64,000 nt of DNA. Origin: Jejubacter calystegiae (lineage in GTDB: Bacteria; Pseudomonadota; Gammaproteobacteria; Enterobacterales; Enterobacteriaceae). Shown piece after piece: positions 10,676-20,780 of the stretch. Location: NCBI RefSeq assembly GCF_005671395.1, contig NZ_CP040428.1, positions 3,348,001 to 3,412,000 of the forward strand, written 5' to 3'. Made by a program: the position numbers and the translations under genes. The notes under the pieces were generated by a model. That model saw only the letters and a list, made by a program, of their open reading frames with translations, did no database searches and was not told where the DNA came from. The first letter of the stretch is position 1. Each line of letters opens with the position of its first letter.

Positions 10676-11476
10676 ATGTGGCTGATTAATGGTGAATGGC
10701 AGACGCAGATCGCGGCCAGTGACCGGGCGACTCAGTTCGGTGACGGCTGCTTTACCACTGCACGAATTGTGGATGGGAAGGTCCGTTTTGCTGACGACCA
10801 TCTGAAGCGTCTGGCGCAGGGTTGTGAACGGCTTGGCATTCCGATGCCCGATGAAGAGATCCTGGCCCGGGAGATGTGCGAGCTGGCGCAGGGAGAGGCG
10901 CGAGCGACGCTTAAAGTGATGATCACCCGCGGTGAGGGGGGAAGGGGATATAGCGCGCTCGGCTGCGATCGACCCTCGCGTTTGCTGCATCTGGCGCCCT
11001 GGCCCATGCACTATGAGGCATGGCGCAACCGGGGTATCCGCCTGGCGCTCAGTCCGGTGCCGCTGGGCTGCAACCCCTGGCTGGCGGGAATTAAGCATCT
11101 TAACCGTCTGGAGCAGGTGTTGATTCGCGCGCATCTTGAACAGACAACGGCCGATGAGGCCCTGGTGCTTGACAGCGACGGGTGGCTTACGGAATGCTGT
11201 GCGGCTAATTTGTTCTGGCGTAAGGGAACGTCGGTCTTTACGCCCGTGCTGGATCGCGCCGGGGTGAATGGCACCATGCGTCAGCGAATTATGCGCCTGC
11301 TGGAGGCGTCCGGGTGGCAGATTCATGAAGTTCGTGAGCGACCCGAAACCCTGGCCAATGCAGATGAAGTGCTGGTCTGTAACGCGTTGATGCCGGTATT
11401 GCCGGTGCAGCAGGCCGAACAGTGGCGCTACAGTTCCCGCGAACTGTATCAGTTTTTACTACCGGGATGTGAGTAA
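10676..11476 (+). CDS. pabC: Aminodeoxychorismate lyase
   Basis: PLP enzyme that splits 4-amino-4-deoxychorismate to p-aminobenzoate and pyruvate in folate synthesis. The 266 residues show the fold-type IV aminotransferase pattern: the N-terminal [11 protein letters not shown] block and the PLP lysine Lys140 in [13 protein letters not shown]. The ATG follows AAAGGAG. The gene is followed by mltG 10 bases after its stop, in the same order as in E. coli. Confidence 0.95.
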   Translation: MWLINGEWQTQIAASDRATQFGDGCFTTARIVDGKVRFADDHLKRLAQGCERLGIPMPDEEILAREMCELAQGEARATLKVMITRGEGGRGYSALGCDRPSRLLHLAPWPMHYEAWRNRGIRLALSPVPLGCNPWLAGIKHLNRLEQVLIRAHLEQTTADEALVLDSDGWLTECCAANLFWRKGTSVFTPVLDRAGVNGTMRQRIMRLLEASGWQIHEVRERPETLANADEVLVCNALMPVLPVQQAEQWRYSSRELYQFLLPGCE

Positions 11477-11486
11477 TCGGTCATTT

Positions 11487-12509
11487 ATGAAAAAGATGTT
11501 GCGTTTTATTCTGCTGCTGGCCGTGGCAATGGGCATGGCGGCGGGCGTGGGGCTGTGGAAGGTACGGCAGCTGGCGCATACGCCGCTGGATCTTAAGGAA
11601 GATAAGATCTTCACTCTTAAAGCCGGAACCGGGCGTACGGCGCTGGGCCAGCAGCTCTACGATGAGAAGTTGATAACCCGTCCCAGGGTATTTCAGTGGC
11701 TGCTGCGGGTAAAGCCCGAGCTGTCGCATTTCAAGGCGGGAACCTATCGCCTGACGCCGAAAATGACGGTTGCCGATATGTTGGGCCTGCTGGTGAGCGG
11801 TAAAGAGGCGCAATTCCCGCTGCGCTTTGTCGAGGGCTCCCGGGTCAGCGATCTGCTGAAACTCCTGCGCGAGTCGCCGTACATTAAACACACCCTGAAG
11901 GATGATGATTACGCCACTCTGGCGCAGGCGCTCAAGCTGGAACATCCCGAACAGGTGGAAGGCTGGTTCTATCCCGATACCTGGCTCTATACCGCCGGCA
12001 CCACGGATGTCGCCTTGCTTAAGCGCTCTCATCAGCGCATGGTGGAGGCGGTCGATCTGGCCTGGAAGGGGCGTAAAGAAGGGCTTCCCTATAAAGATAA
12101 GAATCAGTTGGTGACCATGGCTTCGATCATCGAAAAAGAGACGGCGGTCGCGGGCGAGCGTGACCGGGTTGCCTCGGTCTTTATCAACCGTCTGCGTATT
12201 GGCATGCGTCTGCAGACCGATCCTACCGTGATTTACGGCATGGGAGAGCGCTATAATGGCAGGCTGACGCGCAGCGACCTGGAGCGGCCCACGCCCTATA
12301 ATACTTATGTGATTGGCGGCCTGCCGCCGGGCGCTATCGCGCTGCCGGGCGAAGCCTCGCTGAAAGCGGCGGCCCAGCCGGCGAAAACGCCTTATCTCTA
12401 TTTCGTGGCCGATGGTAAAGGCGGTCACACCTTTAATACCAATCTGCGCGACCACAATAAGTCGGTGCGTGACTATCTGAATGCACTCAGGGACAAAGAT
12501 GGCCAGTAA
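11487..12509 (+). CDS. mltG: Endolytic murein transglycosylase
   Basis: Inner-membrane lytic transglycosylase that cuts nascent peptidoglycan strands and so sets glycan chain length. Start ATG 11487 ([11 protein letters not shown]) is preferred over the upstream in-frame codon at 11469 because it begins with lysines directly before the single transmembrane helix (about residues 5-24) and gives 340 residues as in E. coli. The rest is periplasmic: a LysM-like part, then the YceG catalytic domain with Glu218 in ASIIEKETA. It overlaps tmk by 11 bases. Confidence 0.96.
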   Translation: MKKMLRFILLLAVAMGMAAGVGLWKVRQLAHTPLDLKEDKIFTLKAGTGRTALGQQLYDEKLITRPRVFQWLLRVKPELSHFKAGTYRLTPKMTVADMLGLLVSGKEAQFPLRFVEGSRVSDLLKLLRESPYIKHTLKDDDYATLAQALKLEHPEQVEGWFYPDTWLYTAGTTDVALLKRSHQRMVEAVDLAWKGRKEGLPYKDKNQLVTMASIIEKETAVAGERDRVASVFINRLRIGMRLQTDPTVIYGMGERYNGRLTRSDLERPTPYNTYVIGGLPPGAIALPGEASLKAAAQPAKTPYLYFVADGKGGHTFNTNLRDHNKSVRDYLNALRDKDGQ

Positions 12510-13137
12510 ATTTATCGTGATTGAGGGGCTGGAAGGCGCCGGTAAGACGACCGCCCGTGACAAAGTGGTGGAGACACTGCGTGCTCAGGGTATCGATGAC
12601 ATAGTGTTTACCCGCGAGCCGGGTGGAACGCCGCTGGCCGAGAAACTGCGTGCTCTGACCCTGGACTGCCAGTCCTCGGGCGATGAAGCGATCACCGATA
12701 AAGCCGAAGTCCTGATGTTTTACGCTGCCCGGGTACAGCTGGTGGAGACCGTGATTAAACCGGCGCTGGCGCGCGGCGCCTGGGTCGTTGGCGACCGTCA
12801 CGATCTCTCAACTCAGGCTTATCAGGGCGGTGGGCGCGGCATTGATGCCGGACTGCTTAACACCCTGCGTGATGCGGTGCTGGGCGACTTCGCCCCGGAT
12901 CTGACGCTCTATCTCGACGTCACGCCGGAAGTGGGGCTGCAGCGCGCCCGGGCTCGCGGCGAGCTGGATCGCATTGAACAGGAGTCGCTGGATTTCTTTA
13001 ATCGCACCCGTGACCGCTATCTGGCGCTGGCGCAATCCGACCCGCGGATTATGACGATCGATGCCACTCAGCCGCTGGAGCAGGTCATTCAGCAGATTGG
13101 TGACGTTGTCACGAAATGGTTGAAGGAGCAGCAGTAA
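12499..13137 (+). CDS. tmk: Thymidylate kinase
   Basis: Phosphorylates dTMP to dTDP. The start ATG 12499 lies inside the end of mltG; an in-frame ATG at 12481 would add six residues with no family match. The 212 residues have the P-loop [10 protein letters not shown] (residues 9-18), the DRHDLS substrate motif and the LID region [12 protein letters not shown]. The stop overlaps the holB start by one base. Confidence 0.97.
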   Translation: MASKFIVIEGLEGAGKTTARDKVVETLRAQGIDDIVFTREPGGTPLAEKLRALTLDCQSSGDEAITDKAEVLMFYAARVQLVETVIKPALARGAWVVGDRHDLSTQAYQGGGRGIDAGLLNTLRDAVLGDFAPDLTLYLDVTPEVGLQRARARGELDRIEQESLDFFNRTRDRYLALAQSDPRIMTIDATQPLEQVIQQIGDVVTKWLKEQQ

Positions 13138-14144
13138 TGCGCTGGTATCCCTGGCTTCGCCCTCATTTCGATCGTCTGGTCGCCCGCTACCAGGCGGGGA
13201 AAGGGCATCATGCACTGTTGCTGCATGCGCTGCCGGGGATGGGCGACGATGCCCTGAACTATGCCCTGAGCCGCTGGCTGATGTGCCAGCATCCGGAAGG
13301 GAGCAAAAGCTGTGGTCACTGCCACGGCTGCCAGTTAATGCAGGCAGGTACGCATCCCGACTATCGGGTGCTGGAGCCGGAAAAGGGCAAAAGCGCGCTG
13401 GGTATCGAGCCGGTTCGCGCCCTGTGCGAAAAGCTGTACGATCGCGCACGTATGGGCGGCGCCAGAGTGGTCTGGCTACCCAACGCCGATGCCCTGACTG
13501 AAGCCGCGGCCAATGCGCTACTGAAAACCCTGGAGGAGCCGCCGGAAAACTGCTGGTTCCTGATGAGTAGCCGGGAGCCGGAGCGGCTGCCCGCCACGTT
13601 GCGTAGTCGCTGTCTGTACTGGCACCTGGCTCCCCCGGATGAGGCTTTCGCCATCGCCTGGCTGGGACGGGAGCATCCATTACCGCAGGAGCCGCTGCGG
13701 GCGGCTTTGCGGCTGAGCGCCGGGGCGCCTGGCGCGGCGTTGACCCTGCTGGAATCCGACCAGTGGAAGGATCGAGATACGCTGAACAGCGCGCTCGATG
13801 GCGTATTACAAAGCGGTAACTGGCTCAGCCTGCTCGCGGCGCTGAATCACGAAAGTGCGGCGGTGCGTCTGCACTGGCTGAGCGCGCTGCTGCTGGATGC
13901 CCTGAAATGGCATCAGGGGGTCACTCATGTGCTGGTCAATGACGACAGGCGTCAGCAGGTGGCGGCAATCGCGGCTGCGGTGCCGGTCGTCCGTTTGCAG
14001 TCCATGCTCTGGACGCTCTGTCGCGCCCGCGAACAGCTGATAACCGTTACCGGCGTTAACCGCGAATTAATTCTTACCGGGCTGCTGTTGGGTTGGGAGC
14101 ATCTGATGCAACCCGGCACGCCGCTGCCCGCACCACACCTCTGA
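13137..14144 (+). CDS. holB: DNA polymerase III delta' subunit
   Basis: Part of the clamp-loader complex that places the beta clamp on DNA. ATG 13137 shares a base with the tmk stop (TAATG), which suggests coupled translation. The frame continues upstream to 13116, but the N-terminus MRWYPWLRP matches the family. The 335 residues include a four-cysteine zinc module at Cys50, Cys59, Cys62 and Cys65, as in E. coli. The AAA+ Walker A is degenerate (LPGMGDDA), as expected for delta', which does not hydrolyse ATP. Confidence 0.96.
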   Translation: MRWYPWLRPHFDRLVARYQAGKGHHALLLHALPGMGDDALNYALSRWLMCQHPEGSKSCGHCHGCQLMQAGTHPDYRVLEPEKGKSALGIEPVRALCEKLYDRARMGGARVVWLPNADALTEAAANALLKTLEEPPENCWFLMSSREPERLPATLRSRCLYWHLAPPDEAFAIAWLGREHPLPQEPLRAALRLSAGAPGAALTLLESDQWKDRDTLNSALDGVLQSGNWLSLLAALNHESAAVRLHWLSALLLDALKWHQGVTHVLVNDDRRQQVAAIAAAVPVVRLQSMLWTLCRAREQLITVTGVNRELILTGLLLGWEHLMQPGTPLPAPHL

Positions 14145-14154
14145 GAGAGACGTT

Positions 14155-14949
14155 ATGTTTTTAGTCGACTCACACTGCCATCTCGATGGCCTGGATTATC
14201 AGACCCTGCATAAGGACGTAGACGACGTACTGGCGAAAGCCCGGGCTCGTGACGTGAAATTCTGCCTGGCGGTTGCCACCACGCTTCCCGGTTACCGGGC
14301 GATGCGCAAACTGATTGGCGAGCGCGAGGATGTGGCATTCTCCTGCGGGGTTCACCCGCTCAATCAGGATGAAAGTTACGAGCCGGAAGAGTTACTGCGC
14401 CTGGCGGCAGAGCCGGGAGTGGTCGCGATGGGAGAAACCGGTCTGGATTATTACTATACGCCGGAAACCAAAGCGCGCCAGCAGCTCTCATTCCGCCAGC
14501 ACATTCAGGTGGGACGCGAGCTGAAAAAACCGGTTATCGTTCACACCCGCGATGCCCGTGCAGATACTCTGGCGATACTTCGCGAAGAGAAAGTGACAGA
14601 CTGCGGTGGGGTACTACACTGTTTCACTGAGGATCGAGAGACCGCGGGCAAACTTCTGGATCTGGGCTTCTATATCTCCTTCTCCGGTATTGTGACCTTT
14701 CGCAATGCGGAGTCGTTGCGCGATGCCGCCCGCTATGTGCCGTTGGACAGGCTGCTGGTGGAGACTGACTCGCCTTATCTGGCGCCGGTGCCACACAGAG
14801 GCAAAGAGAATCAGCCGGCGCTGGTGCGCGATGTCGCGGAATATATGGCCGTCCTGAAGGGGATCTCCGTGGAAGAGCTGGCAGAAATCACCACGCAAAA
14901 CTTTGCTAATCTCTTCCCCGTAGAGCCCGCCCGCCTGAATCTTCCTTGA
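14155..14949 (+). CDS. ycfH: TatD-family metal-dependent hydrolase YcfH
   Basis: Member of the TatD amidohydrolase-fold family, whose characterised relatives are Mg-dependent DNA exonucleases; the substrate of YcfH is not established. The 264 residues carry the metal-binding His7-x-His9 (DSHCHLDGL), a glutamate in GETGLDYY, histidines in VIVHTRDA and VLHCFTED, and the aspartate in LVETDSPYLAP. It lies 10 bases after holB and is probably cotranscribed with it. Confidence 0.93.
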   Translation: MFLVDSHCHLDGLDYQTLHKDVDDVLAKARARDVKFCLAVATTLPGYRAMRKLIGEREDVAFSCGVHPLNQDESYEPEELLRLAAEPGVVAMGETGLDYYYTPETKARQQLSFRQHIQVGRELKKPVIVHTRDARADTLAILREEKVTDCGGVLHCFTEDRETAGKLLDLGFYISFSGIVTFRNAESLRDAARYVPLDRLLVETDSPYLAPVPHRGKENQPALVRDVAEYMAVLKGISVEELAEITTQNFANLFPVEPARLNLP

Positions 14950-15090
14950 GCGAGAGTTATTTTAAGACTCGTAATTAATCAGTGAAAAGCGTAAAGTGCA
15001 CCGCCATTAACGGCGGTGTCATGCTGTTATGGTTCGTTTTTGCAGCATTTTTTGCTAACTAACGTCAGGATTTACCGTTGGATTTTGCTG

Positions 15091-15112
15091 AAACGTGACA
15101 ACCATCAAATAA
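15091..15112 (+). promoter_or_regulatory. CRP site upstream of ptsG
   Basis: CGTGA and TCAAA separated by six bases approximate the CRP consensus TGTGA-N6-TCACA. The site lies about 40 bases before the expected ptsG transcript start, the position CRP occupies in the E. coli ptsG promoter. Confidence 0.65.
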
Positions 15113-15120
15113 CGGAAAGG

Positions 15121-15149
15121 TTATTTATTTTACTCTTCGTAATAAATAA
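15121..15149 (+). promoter_or_regulatory. Mlc operator over the ptsG promoter
   Basis: A perfect 9-base inverted repeat, TTATTTATT (15121-15129) and AATAAATAA (15141-15149), surrounds a core very close to the E. coli ptsG Mlc operator. Mlc represses ptsG when glucose is absent; active EIICB-Glc sequesters it. The operator overlaps the likely -10 region and transcript start. Confidence 0.75.
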
Positions 15150-15215
15150 AAGGGCACTCAGATACCCTGCACCGGTCCCGCTTCTCCCCGCGGGGCACGC
15201 GTAAGCGAAAAAAGA

Positions 15216-15250
15216 GCACTACTACTCAGGAGCACTCACAATTATGTTTA
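15216..15250 (+). promoter_or_regulatory. Probable SgrS small-RNA target on ptsG mRNA
   Basis: The segment CTACTCAGGAGCACTC just before the ptsG ATG is the same as the E. coli region with which SgrS pairs to block translation under glucose-phosphate stress. It includes the Shine-Dalgarno AGGAG. The sgrS gene itself is not in this window, so use of the site is inferred from conservation. Confidence 0.6.
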
Positions 15251-16677
15251 AAAATGCATTTGCTAACCTGCAAAAGGTGGGTAAATCGCTGATGCTGCCG
15301 GTATCCGTACTGCCCGTTGCAGGTATCCTGCTGGGCGTCGGTTCCGCAAACTTCAGCTGGTTGCCGGCAGTTGTTTCCCACGTTATGGCGGAAGCGGGCG
15401 GTTCCGTATTCGCCAACATGCCTCTGATCTTTGCTATTGGTGTCGCACTGGGCTTTACCAATAACGATGGCGTATCCGGCCTGGCAGCCGTTGTAGCCTA
15501 TGGCATCATGGTGAAAACCATGGCCGTCGTGGCGCCGCTGGTTCTGCACCAGTCAGCGGAAGAGATTGCCAGCCAGCATCTGGCCGATACCGGGGTTCTT
15601 GGCGGTATTATCGCCGGCGCCATCGCGGCCTATATGTTTAACCGCTTTTATCGCATCAAGCTCCCTGAGTATCTGGGCTTCTTCGCGGGCAAGCGCTTTG
15701 TGCCGATTATCTCGGGTCTGACCGCCATTGTCTTCGGCGTGATCCTCTCCTTTATCTGGCCGCCGATCGGTAGCGCGATTCAGACCTTCTCGCAGTGGGC
15801 CGCTTATCAGAACCCGGTAGTGGCGTTCGGTATCTACGGCTTTATTGAACGCTGCCTGGTGCCGTTCGGTCTGCACCATATCTGGAACGTTCCTTTCCAG
15901 ATGCAGATTGGCGAATACGTCAACAGCGCAGGTCAGGTGTTCCACGGAGACATCCCGCGTTATATGGCGGGTGACCCGACTGCCGGTAAACTCTCTGGCG
16001 GCTTCCTGTTCAAAATGTACGGCCTGCCGGCTGCGGCGATTGCTATCTGGCACTCCGCGAAACCGGAAAACCGCGCTAAAGTGGGCGGTATCATGATCTC
16101 TGCCGCACTGACCGCGTTCCTGACCGGGATTACCGAGCCGATCGAGTTCTCCTTCATGTTCGTGGCGCCGGTGCTTTACATCATTCACGCGATTCTGGCT
16201 GGCCTGGCTTTCCCGATCTGTATTCTGCTGGGAATGCGCGATGGCACCAGCTTCTCGCACGGTCTGATCGACTTTATCGTTCTGAGCGGCAACGGCAGCA
16301 AGCTGTGGCTGTTCCCGATTATCGGTCTGGGCTACGCGGCGGTGTACTACACCATCTTCCGCGTGTTGATTAAAGCGCTGGACCTGAAAACTCCGGGTCG
16401 CGAAGACAATAGCACCGAAACCCAGACCGCAGCGGAAGGCACCATGGCACCCGCGCTGGTTAAGGCTTTCGGCGGTAAAGACAACATCACTAACCTGGAT
16501 GCCTGTATTACCCGTCTGCGCGTCAGCGTGGCCGATGTGGCTAAAGTTGACCAGGCGGGCCTGAAGCAGCTTGGCGCCGCTGGCGTGGTGGTGGCAGGCT
16601 CCGGCGTTCAGGCTATCTTCGGCACCAAGTCCGATAACCTGAAAACCGAAATGGATGACTACATCCGTAATAGTTAA
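15244..16677 (+). CDS. ptsG: PTS glucose transporter EIICB
   Basis: Takes up and phosphorylates glucose at the inner membrane. The 477 residues equal the E. coli length. Residues 1 to about 385 are the membrane EIIC domain, starting with the amphipathic [20 protein letters not shown]; a linker then leads to the cytoplasmic EIIB domain with the phosphorylated cysteine in [11 protein letters not shown] (the equivalent of Cys421). The region before it holds CRP, Mlc and SgrS sites, so catabolite and small-RNA control as in E. coli is expected. Confidence 0.97.
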   Translation: MFKNAFANLQKVGKSLMLPVSVLPVAGILLGVGSANFSWLPAVVSHVMAEAGGSVFANMPLIFAIGVALGFTNNDGVSGLAAVVAYGIMVKTMAVVAPLVLHQSAEEIASQHLADTGVLGGIIAGAIAAYMFNRFYRIKLPEYLGFFAGKRFVPIISGLTAIVFGVILSFIWPPIGSAIQTFSQWAAYQNPVVAFGIYGFIERCLVPFGLHHIWNVPFQMQIGEYVNSAGQVFHGDIPRYMAGDPTAGKLSGGFLFKMYGLPAAAIAIWHSAKPENRAKVGGIMISAALTAFLTGITEPIEFSFMFVAPVLYIIHAILAGLAFPICILLGMRDGTSFSHGLIDFIVLSGNGSKLWLFPIIGLGYAAVYYTIFRVLIKALDLKTPGREDNSTETQTAAEGTMAPALVKAFGGKDNITNLDACITRLRVSVADVAKVDQAGLKQLGAAGVVVAGSGVQAIFGTKSDNLKTEMDDYIRNS

Positions 16678-16697
16678 CCCCGGTTTGGGGAGACACG

Positions 16698-16727
16698 AAG
16701 AGGCCCTCAGGGGCCTCTTTTTGTTTT
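16698..16727 (+). terminator. Intrinsic terminator after ptsG
   Basis: AAGAGGCCC (16698-16706) pairs with GGGCCTCTT (16711-16719) across a 4-base loop, followed by a T run. It lies 20 bases after the ptsG stop. Confidence 0.88.
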
Positions 16728-16825
16728 AAAGCGCAGCAAATGGTCAGTGAAAAGTGGCGTAGAGGTTGAAAGAAAAGGATTAACTCGCTCATACTCCAGT
16801 CAGGTTCATATAAAAGGAAACCGTC

Positions 16826-17182
16826 ATGGCTGAAGAAACCATTTTCAGTAAAATCATTCGCCGCGAAATTCCCGCGGATGTTGTCTGGCAGGACGACCTG
16901 GTTACCGCGTTTCGCGATATCTCTCCTCAGGCCCCGAGCCACATCTTAATTATCCCCAATGTGCTGATTCCGACCGTTAACGATGTAAAGGAAGAGCATG
17001 AACTGGCGCTGGGGCGGATGATGACGGTGGCGGCGAAGATCGCCGAACAGGAAGGGATTGCTGAAGACGGCTATCGACTGATTGTTAACTGTAATCGCCA
17101 TGCCGGACAGGAGGTCTATCATATTCATATGCACCTGCTTGGTGGCCGCCCGCTGGGACCGCTGCTGACGAAAGGGCAGTAA
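16826..17182 (+). CDS. hinT: Purine nucleoside phosphoramidase (HIT family)
   Basis: Hydrolyses adenosine 5'-phosphoramidates; physiological role still debated. The 118 residues carry the histidine-triad motif HIHMHLLGG near the C-terminus and the N-terminal [14 protein letters not shown] block typical of Hint proteins. ATG 16826 follows AAAAGGAAACC. It heads the group hinT-ycfL-lpoB-thiK-nagZ, with ycfL starting one base after its stop. Confidence 0.95.
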   Translation: MAEETIFSKIIRREIPADVVWQDDLVTAFRDISPQAPSHILIIPNVLIPTVNDVKEEHELALGRMMTVAAKIAEQEGIAEDGYRLIVNCNRHAGQEVYHIHMHLLGGRPLGPLLTKGQ

Positions 17183-17183
17183 G

Positions 17184-17558
17184 ATGACGCTGCGTGCGGT
17201 GTCTGTTGCTGCGCTGTTGCTCGCGCTGACGGGATGCTCCTCCGATCCCGGCATTCCGGTTAACGATCGCCAGACGCTGGTGATGGAATCCACCGTGCTG
17301 GCGGCGGGAATTACTGCCGATAAACCGGATTTTTCCAGCAGGGATATTCAACCGGTTGCCGTATCGCGTCTGTACAATGAGCGCGGCAAAGCGATAAAAG
17401 TTAACTACCGTTTCTACTGGTATGACGCCAAGGGACTGGAGATGCACCCGCTGGAACAGCCGCGCAGCATTATGGTGCCGCCGCACTCCAGCGTGTCCAT
17501 CGGCTCCAGCGGCAACTTTATGGGCGCTCACAAGGTGCGCCTTAATATCTGGCTCTGA
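17184..17558 (+). CDS. ycfL: Lipoprotein YcfL (DUF1425)
   Basis: Predicted lipoprotein of unknown function. The 124 residues begin with a signal peptide and lipobox LALTGC, with lipidation expected at Cys18, followed by a single DUF1425-type domain. It is conserved beside lpoB in enterobacteria, which suggests but does not prove a role at the cell envelope. Confidence 0.9.
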   Translation: MTLRAVSVAALLLALTGCSSDPGIPVNDRQTLVMESTVLAAGITADKPDFSSRDIQPVAVSRLYNERGKAIKVNYRFYWYDAKGLEMHPLEQPRSIMVPPHSSVSIGSSGNFMGAHKVRLNIWL

Positions 17559-17568
17559 GGGGTGAATT

Positions 17569-18204
17569 TTGATTAAGGGAATCCATCGTTATCTGATTGT
17601 GGTTTCAACGGCACTGGTCCTGGTGGGCTGTGGTATCCGCGATACCGGGCAACCGGCACCGGTTGAAGAGGCGAAGCCAACGCCTGAACAACCTGCGCCG
17701 CAGCCGCAGGTTCCTCAAGTGCCTGAGGTACCGGAACAGCCGGGCCCGGTGACGCAGCCGGAAACGCCGCCGCCTGCGCCGGAGCGTACCTGGAACTGGG
17801 AGCAGGCCGCGCAGCCAATGGTGGCGAAGATGCTACAGGCGGATGGCGTTACCCCAGGCAGCGTGCTGCTGGTGGATAGCGTTAATAACCGCACCAATGG
17901 CAGCCTGCCGTCGGCGAAAGCCACCGAGGCGCTGCGCAATGCGCTGGCCAACAACGGGAAATTCACCCTGGTGGGCGCTCAGCAGTTGGCCATGGCCAAA
18001 CAGCAGTTGGGGCTTTCAGCACAGGACAGCCTGGGCAGCCGTAGTAAGGCGATTGGCATTGCGCGTAACGTGGGGGCTCAGTATGTGCTCTACACCAGCG
18101 CCACAGGTAATGTGAATACGCCGACGCTGGCGATGCAGCTGATGTTGGTGCAGACCGGTGAAATTATCTGGTCAGGCAAAGGTAGCGTTGAACGCACGCA
18201 GTAA
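17569..18204 (+). CDS. lpoB: Penicillin-binding protein activator LpoB
   Basis: Outer-membrane lipoprotein that reaches through the peptidoglycan to activate PBP1b. I place the start at TTG 17569, preceded by GAGGGG about eight bases upstream; this gives a proper signal peptide (MIKGIHRYLIVV...) with lipobox LVGC and lipidated Cys21. No ATG exists in frame before the lipobox. Residues 25-70 are a Pro/Glu/Gln-rich flexible linker, and the folded C-terminal domain follows from about residue 75 (SVLLVDSVNNRTNGSL). Length 211, close to E. coli. Confidence 0.94.
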   Translation: MIKGIHRYLIVVSTALVLVGCGIRDTGQPAPVEEAKPTPEQPAPQPQVPQVPEVPEQPGPVTQPETPPPAPERTWNWEQAAQPMVAKMLQADGVTPGSVLLVDSVNNRTNGSLPSAKATEALRNALANNGKFTLVGAQQLAMAKQQLGLSAQDSLGSRSKAIGIARNVGAQYVLYTSATGNVNTPTLAMQLMLVQTGEIIWSGKGSVERTQ

Positions 18205-18205
18205 T

Positions 18206-19024
18206 ATGACGCTGGATGTGTTACTTGCCAGACATTTTCCGGCGGCTGATGCCGCCGGTGTTATTTCTGTCGCCGGGCTAAGCAGCGGCAGTATGCGAAT
18301 CCGGCTACCGGACGGCCTGCTGGCGGCGCGGCAGGCGCCGGTACCGGCGATGCCCGGGGTGACACTGAGCCGCCAGTACCGGGCGCTGAAGCGGCTACAG
18401 CCAGCCGCTATTGGGCCGCGCCCCAGACTGTTGGCCGACGGCTGGCTGTTGAGCGAATGGATCGCGGGAGAACAGAGCGATGCCTTTCCGCCGCTCCCGG
18501 CCCTGGCGCGTCTGCTGTATGATTTGCACCATCAGCCGCTGTACGGCTGGCCTGTTTCGGTCTCCGGGCTGCTGGAGCATTACTGGCTGGCGGCGCATCC
18601 GTCGCGGCGTTCGCCCGGCTGGCTGCGTAAGTTAAAGCGGCTACAGCGCCGCGGGGAGCCCAGGCCGCTCAGGCTGGCTCCGCTGCATATGGATGTTCAC
18701 CCCGGTAATCTGATTCGCCAGGGGCAGCGTTTGCGGTTGATCGACTGGGAGTACGCTGGTGACGGCGACGTGGCTCTGGAGCTGGCGGCGCTAATTTCCG
18801 GTATGAGTGCCGGCGAGGCTCAGCGGCTGGTAACGCATTATGGCGTACAGGCGCGGCTCGATTCGCAGAATCTGGCGCGCCAGGTGGCCCGATGGCGCCC
18901 CTGGGTTGGTCTGTTAATGGCCAGCTGGTATGAGTGCCGCTGGCGGCAGACGGGGCAACAACAATTTATTCAACTGGCGGATGACGCATGGCGCCATCTG
19001 CAGACAGAGGAGCAAAAGTGGTGA
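18206..19024 (+). CDS. thiK: Thiamine kinase
   Basis: Salvage enzyme that phosphorylates thiamine to thiamine phosphate. Start ATG 18206 lies one base after the lpoB stop, although the frame is open further upstream. The 272-residue protein has the aminoglycoside-phosphotransferase-like core: the catalytic loop HMDVHPGNL and the metal-binding aspartate in [11 protein letters not shown]. It is close to the E. coli length (274). Its stop overlaps the nagZ start. Confidence 0.93.
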   Translation: MTLDVLLARHFPAADAAGVISVAGLSSGSMRIRLPDGLLAARQAPVPAMPGVTLSRQYRALKRLQPAAIGPRPRLLADGWLLSEWIAGEQSDAFPPLPALARLLYDLHHQPLYGWPVSVSGLLEHYWLAAHPSRRSPGWLRKLKRLQRRGEPRPLRLAPLHMDVHPGNLIRQGQRLRLIDWEYAGDGDVALELAALISGMSAGEAQRLVTHYGVQARLDSQNLARQVARWRPWVGLLMASWYECRWRQTGQQQFIQLADDAWRHLQTEEQKW

Positions 19025-20052
19025 GCGTGGGCCCGGTAATGTTGGACGTGGCTGGCTTTGAGCTGGACGCGGAAGAACGTGAGATTCTGCAGCACCCGCT
19101 GGTCGGCGGGCTGATTATTTTTACCCGTAACTATCATGACCCTGAGCAGCTTCGTGAGCTGGTACGCCAGATTCGCGCCGCATCCCGTAACCGACTGGTG
19201 GTGGCGGTGGATCAGGAAGGGGGGCGGGTACAGCGCTTTCGCGACGGCTTCACCGCGCTACCGGCGGCGCAGTCCTATGCGGCGCTGCTGGGCATGGAGC
19301 AGGGGGCGGAACTGGCCCGCGAGGCGGGTTGGCTGATGGCCAGCGAAATGATTGCCATGGATATCGACATCAGCTTTGCGCCGGTGCTTGATGTCGGGCA
19401 TGTCAGCGCCGCTATTGGTGAACGGGCGTGGGGTGACGAGCCGCATCAGGTACAGGTGATGGCGGAAAACGCTATCGATGGGATGCGTGAAGCGGGCATG
19501 AAGAGCACCGGTAAACACTTTCCGGGCCACGGCGCGGTCAGCGCCGACTCCCATAAGGAAACCCCGTGCGATCCCCGTAGCGAATCCGAAATCCGCGCCC
19601 GCGATATGAGGGTGTTCTGCGAACTGATCGCGCGTAACAAGCTGGATGCGGTCATGCCTGCCCATGTGATCTACAGCGCAGTCGATCAACGTCCCGCCAG
19701 CGGTTCGCCGGTGTGGCTTAAACAGATCCTGCGCGGCGAGCTGGGCTTCGATGGCGTGATCTTCTCTGACGATCTATCGATGGAAGGCGCGGCGATCATG
19801 GGCGATTACGCTCAGCGCGGCCAGGCGGCGCTGGACGCGGGTTGCGATATGATTCTGGTCTGTAATAATCGTAAAGGGGCGACTTCCGTACTGGACAATC
19901 TCGCTCCGGTAACGGCGCCACGCGTCACCGCGCTGTATCACTCCGGTTCTGTGACGCGCGAGACGCTGATGGCCTCCGGGCGCTGGAAGCGGGTGTCGGC
20001 GCAGCTGACGGCGCTCCATGAACGCTGGCAGGCGGAAAAAGCGGCACGCTAA
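19021..20052 (+). CDS. nagZ: Beta-N-acetylhexosaminidase NagZ
   Basis: Cytoplasmic glycosidase that removes GlcNAc from anhydro-muropeptides in peptidoglycan recycling; its products can induce AmpC beta-lactamases in related bacteria. I choose GTG 19021 because GAGGAG lies eight bases upstream and the codon overlaps the thiK stop (GTGA); GTG 19027 gives the exact E. coli N-terminus (MGPVMLDV) and is the alternative. The 343 residues carry the GH3 motifs [16 protein letters not shown] and the nucleophile loop [10 protein letters not shown]. In this frame the reading extends upstream to 18988 but without family match. Confidence 0.95.
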   Translation: MSVGPVMLDVAGFELDAEEREILQHPLVGGLIIFTRNYHDPEQLRELVRQIRAASRNRLVVAVDQEGGRVQRFRDGFTALPAAQSYAALLGMEQGAELAREAGWLMASEMIAMDIDISFAPVLDVGHVSAAIGERAWGDEPHQVQVMAENAIDGMREAGMKSTGKHFPGHGAVSADSHKETPCDPRSESEIRARDMRVFCELIARNKLDAVMPAHVIYSAVDQRPASGSPVWLKQILRGELGFDGVIFSDDLSMEGAAIMGDYAQRGQAALDAGCDMILVCNNRKGATSVLDNLAPVTAPRVTALYHSGSVTRETLMASGRWKRVSAQLTALHERWQAEKAAR

Positions 20053-20074
20053 GCGGCTTATGGCGCTGGAGAGG

Positions 20075-20093
20075 CGGGCCGCACTGCGGCCCG
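20075..20093 (+). repeat. GC-rich hairpin between nagZ and ycfP
   Basis: CGGGCCGC and GCGGCCCG form an 8-base perfect stem with a 3-base loop, 22 bases after the nagZ stop. No T run follows, so it is not a standard intrinsic terminator; it may stabilise the nagZ mRNA end or slow polymerase. Confidence 0.5.
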
Positions 20094-20128
20094 AAACGAC
20101 AAGGGAATAAGGAAGTGGTGAGGATGCA

Positions 20129-20671
20129 ATGATTATTTACTTACACGGTTTTGATTCCAACAGCCCCGGCAACCACGAGAAAGTGCTGCAGCTGCAGTTT
20201 ATCGACCCGGATGTCCGGTTAATCAGTTACAGCACGCTGCACCCCAAACACGATATGCAGCACCTGCTGCGCGAAGTGGACAAAATGCTACAGCTCAACG
20301 TCGATGAGCGGCCGCTGATCTGCGGGGTGGGGCTGGGTGGTTACTGGGCGGAGCGCATTGGTTTTCTGTGCGATATTCGCCAGGTGATTTTCAACCCCAA
20401 TCTTTATCCGCATGAAAATATGGAAGGTAAGATTGACCGGCCCGAAGAGTATGAAGATATCGCCACCAAATGCGTGGAAAACTTTCGGGAAAAGAACCGC
20501 GATCGCTGCCTGACTATCCTGTCGCGTAACGATGAAGCGCTGGACAGCCAGCGTACGGCGGAACTATTACACCATTACTACGAAATTGTCTGGGACGAAG
20601 AGCAGACCCATAAGTTCAAAAGCATCTCGCCCCATCTGCAGCGTATTCAGGCCTTTAAAACCCTGGGCTGA
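20129..20671 (+). CDS. ycfP: YcfP, UPF0227 alpha/beta hydrolase-like protein
   Basis: Small conserved protein of unknown activity. The 180 residues begin [19 protein letters not shown], an oxyanion-hole-like LHGF motif, and have the sequence [10 protein letters not shown] where alpha/beta hydrolases carry the nucleophile elbow G-x-S-x-G. Here the nucleophile position is occupied by leucine (GLGG), so a classical esterase mechanism is unlikely. Length and N-terminus match E. coli YcfP. Confidence 0.92.
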   Translation: MIIYLHGFDSNSPGNHEKVLQLQFIDPDVRLISYSTLHPKHDMQHLLREVDKMLQLNVDERPLICGVGLGGYWAERIGFLCDIRQVIFNPNLYPHENMEGKIDRPEEYEDIATKCVENFREKNRDRCLTILSRNDEALDSQRTAELLHHYYEIVWDEEQTHKFKSISPHLQRIQAFKTLG

Positions 20672-20780
20672 GGCCCGTTCCTTCACGGGGCTGACGCAAC
20701 GGCTGGCCCCGAATTCCTCGCTGATATTCTCTCTGTAGATCGCCTTTCCGGAAGCCTGTCTATCTTTTAAGCGGAAAACT

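Noticed and set aside
11481-12563. 360-codon open frame antisense to mltG
   Set aside because: mltG is certain by family match and operon order; the antisense frame has no motifs.
15016-15204. 62-codon frame in the ptsG leader
   Set aside because: It spans the CRP and Mlc sites and the likely transcript start, so it would not be transcribed as a whole.
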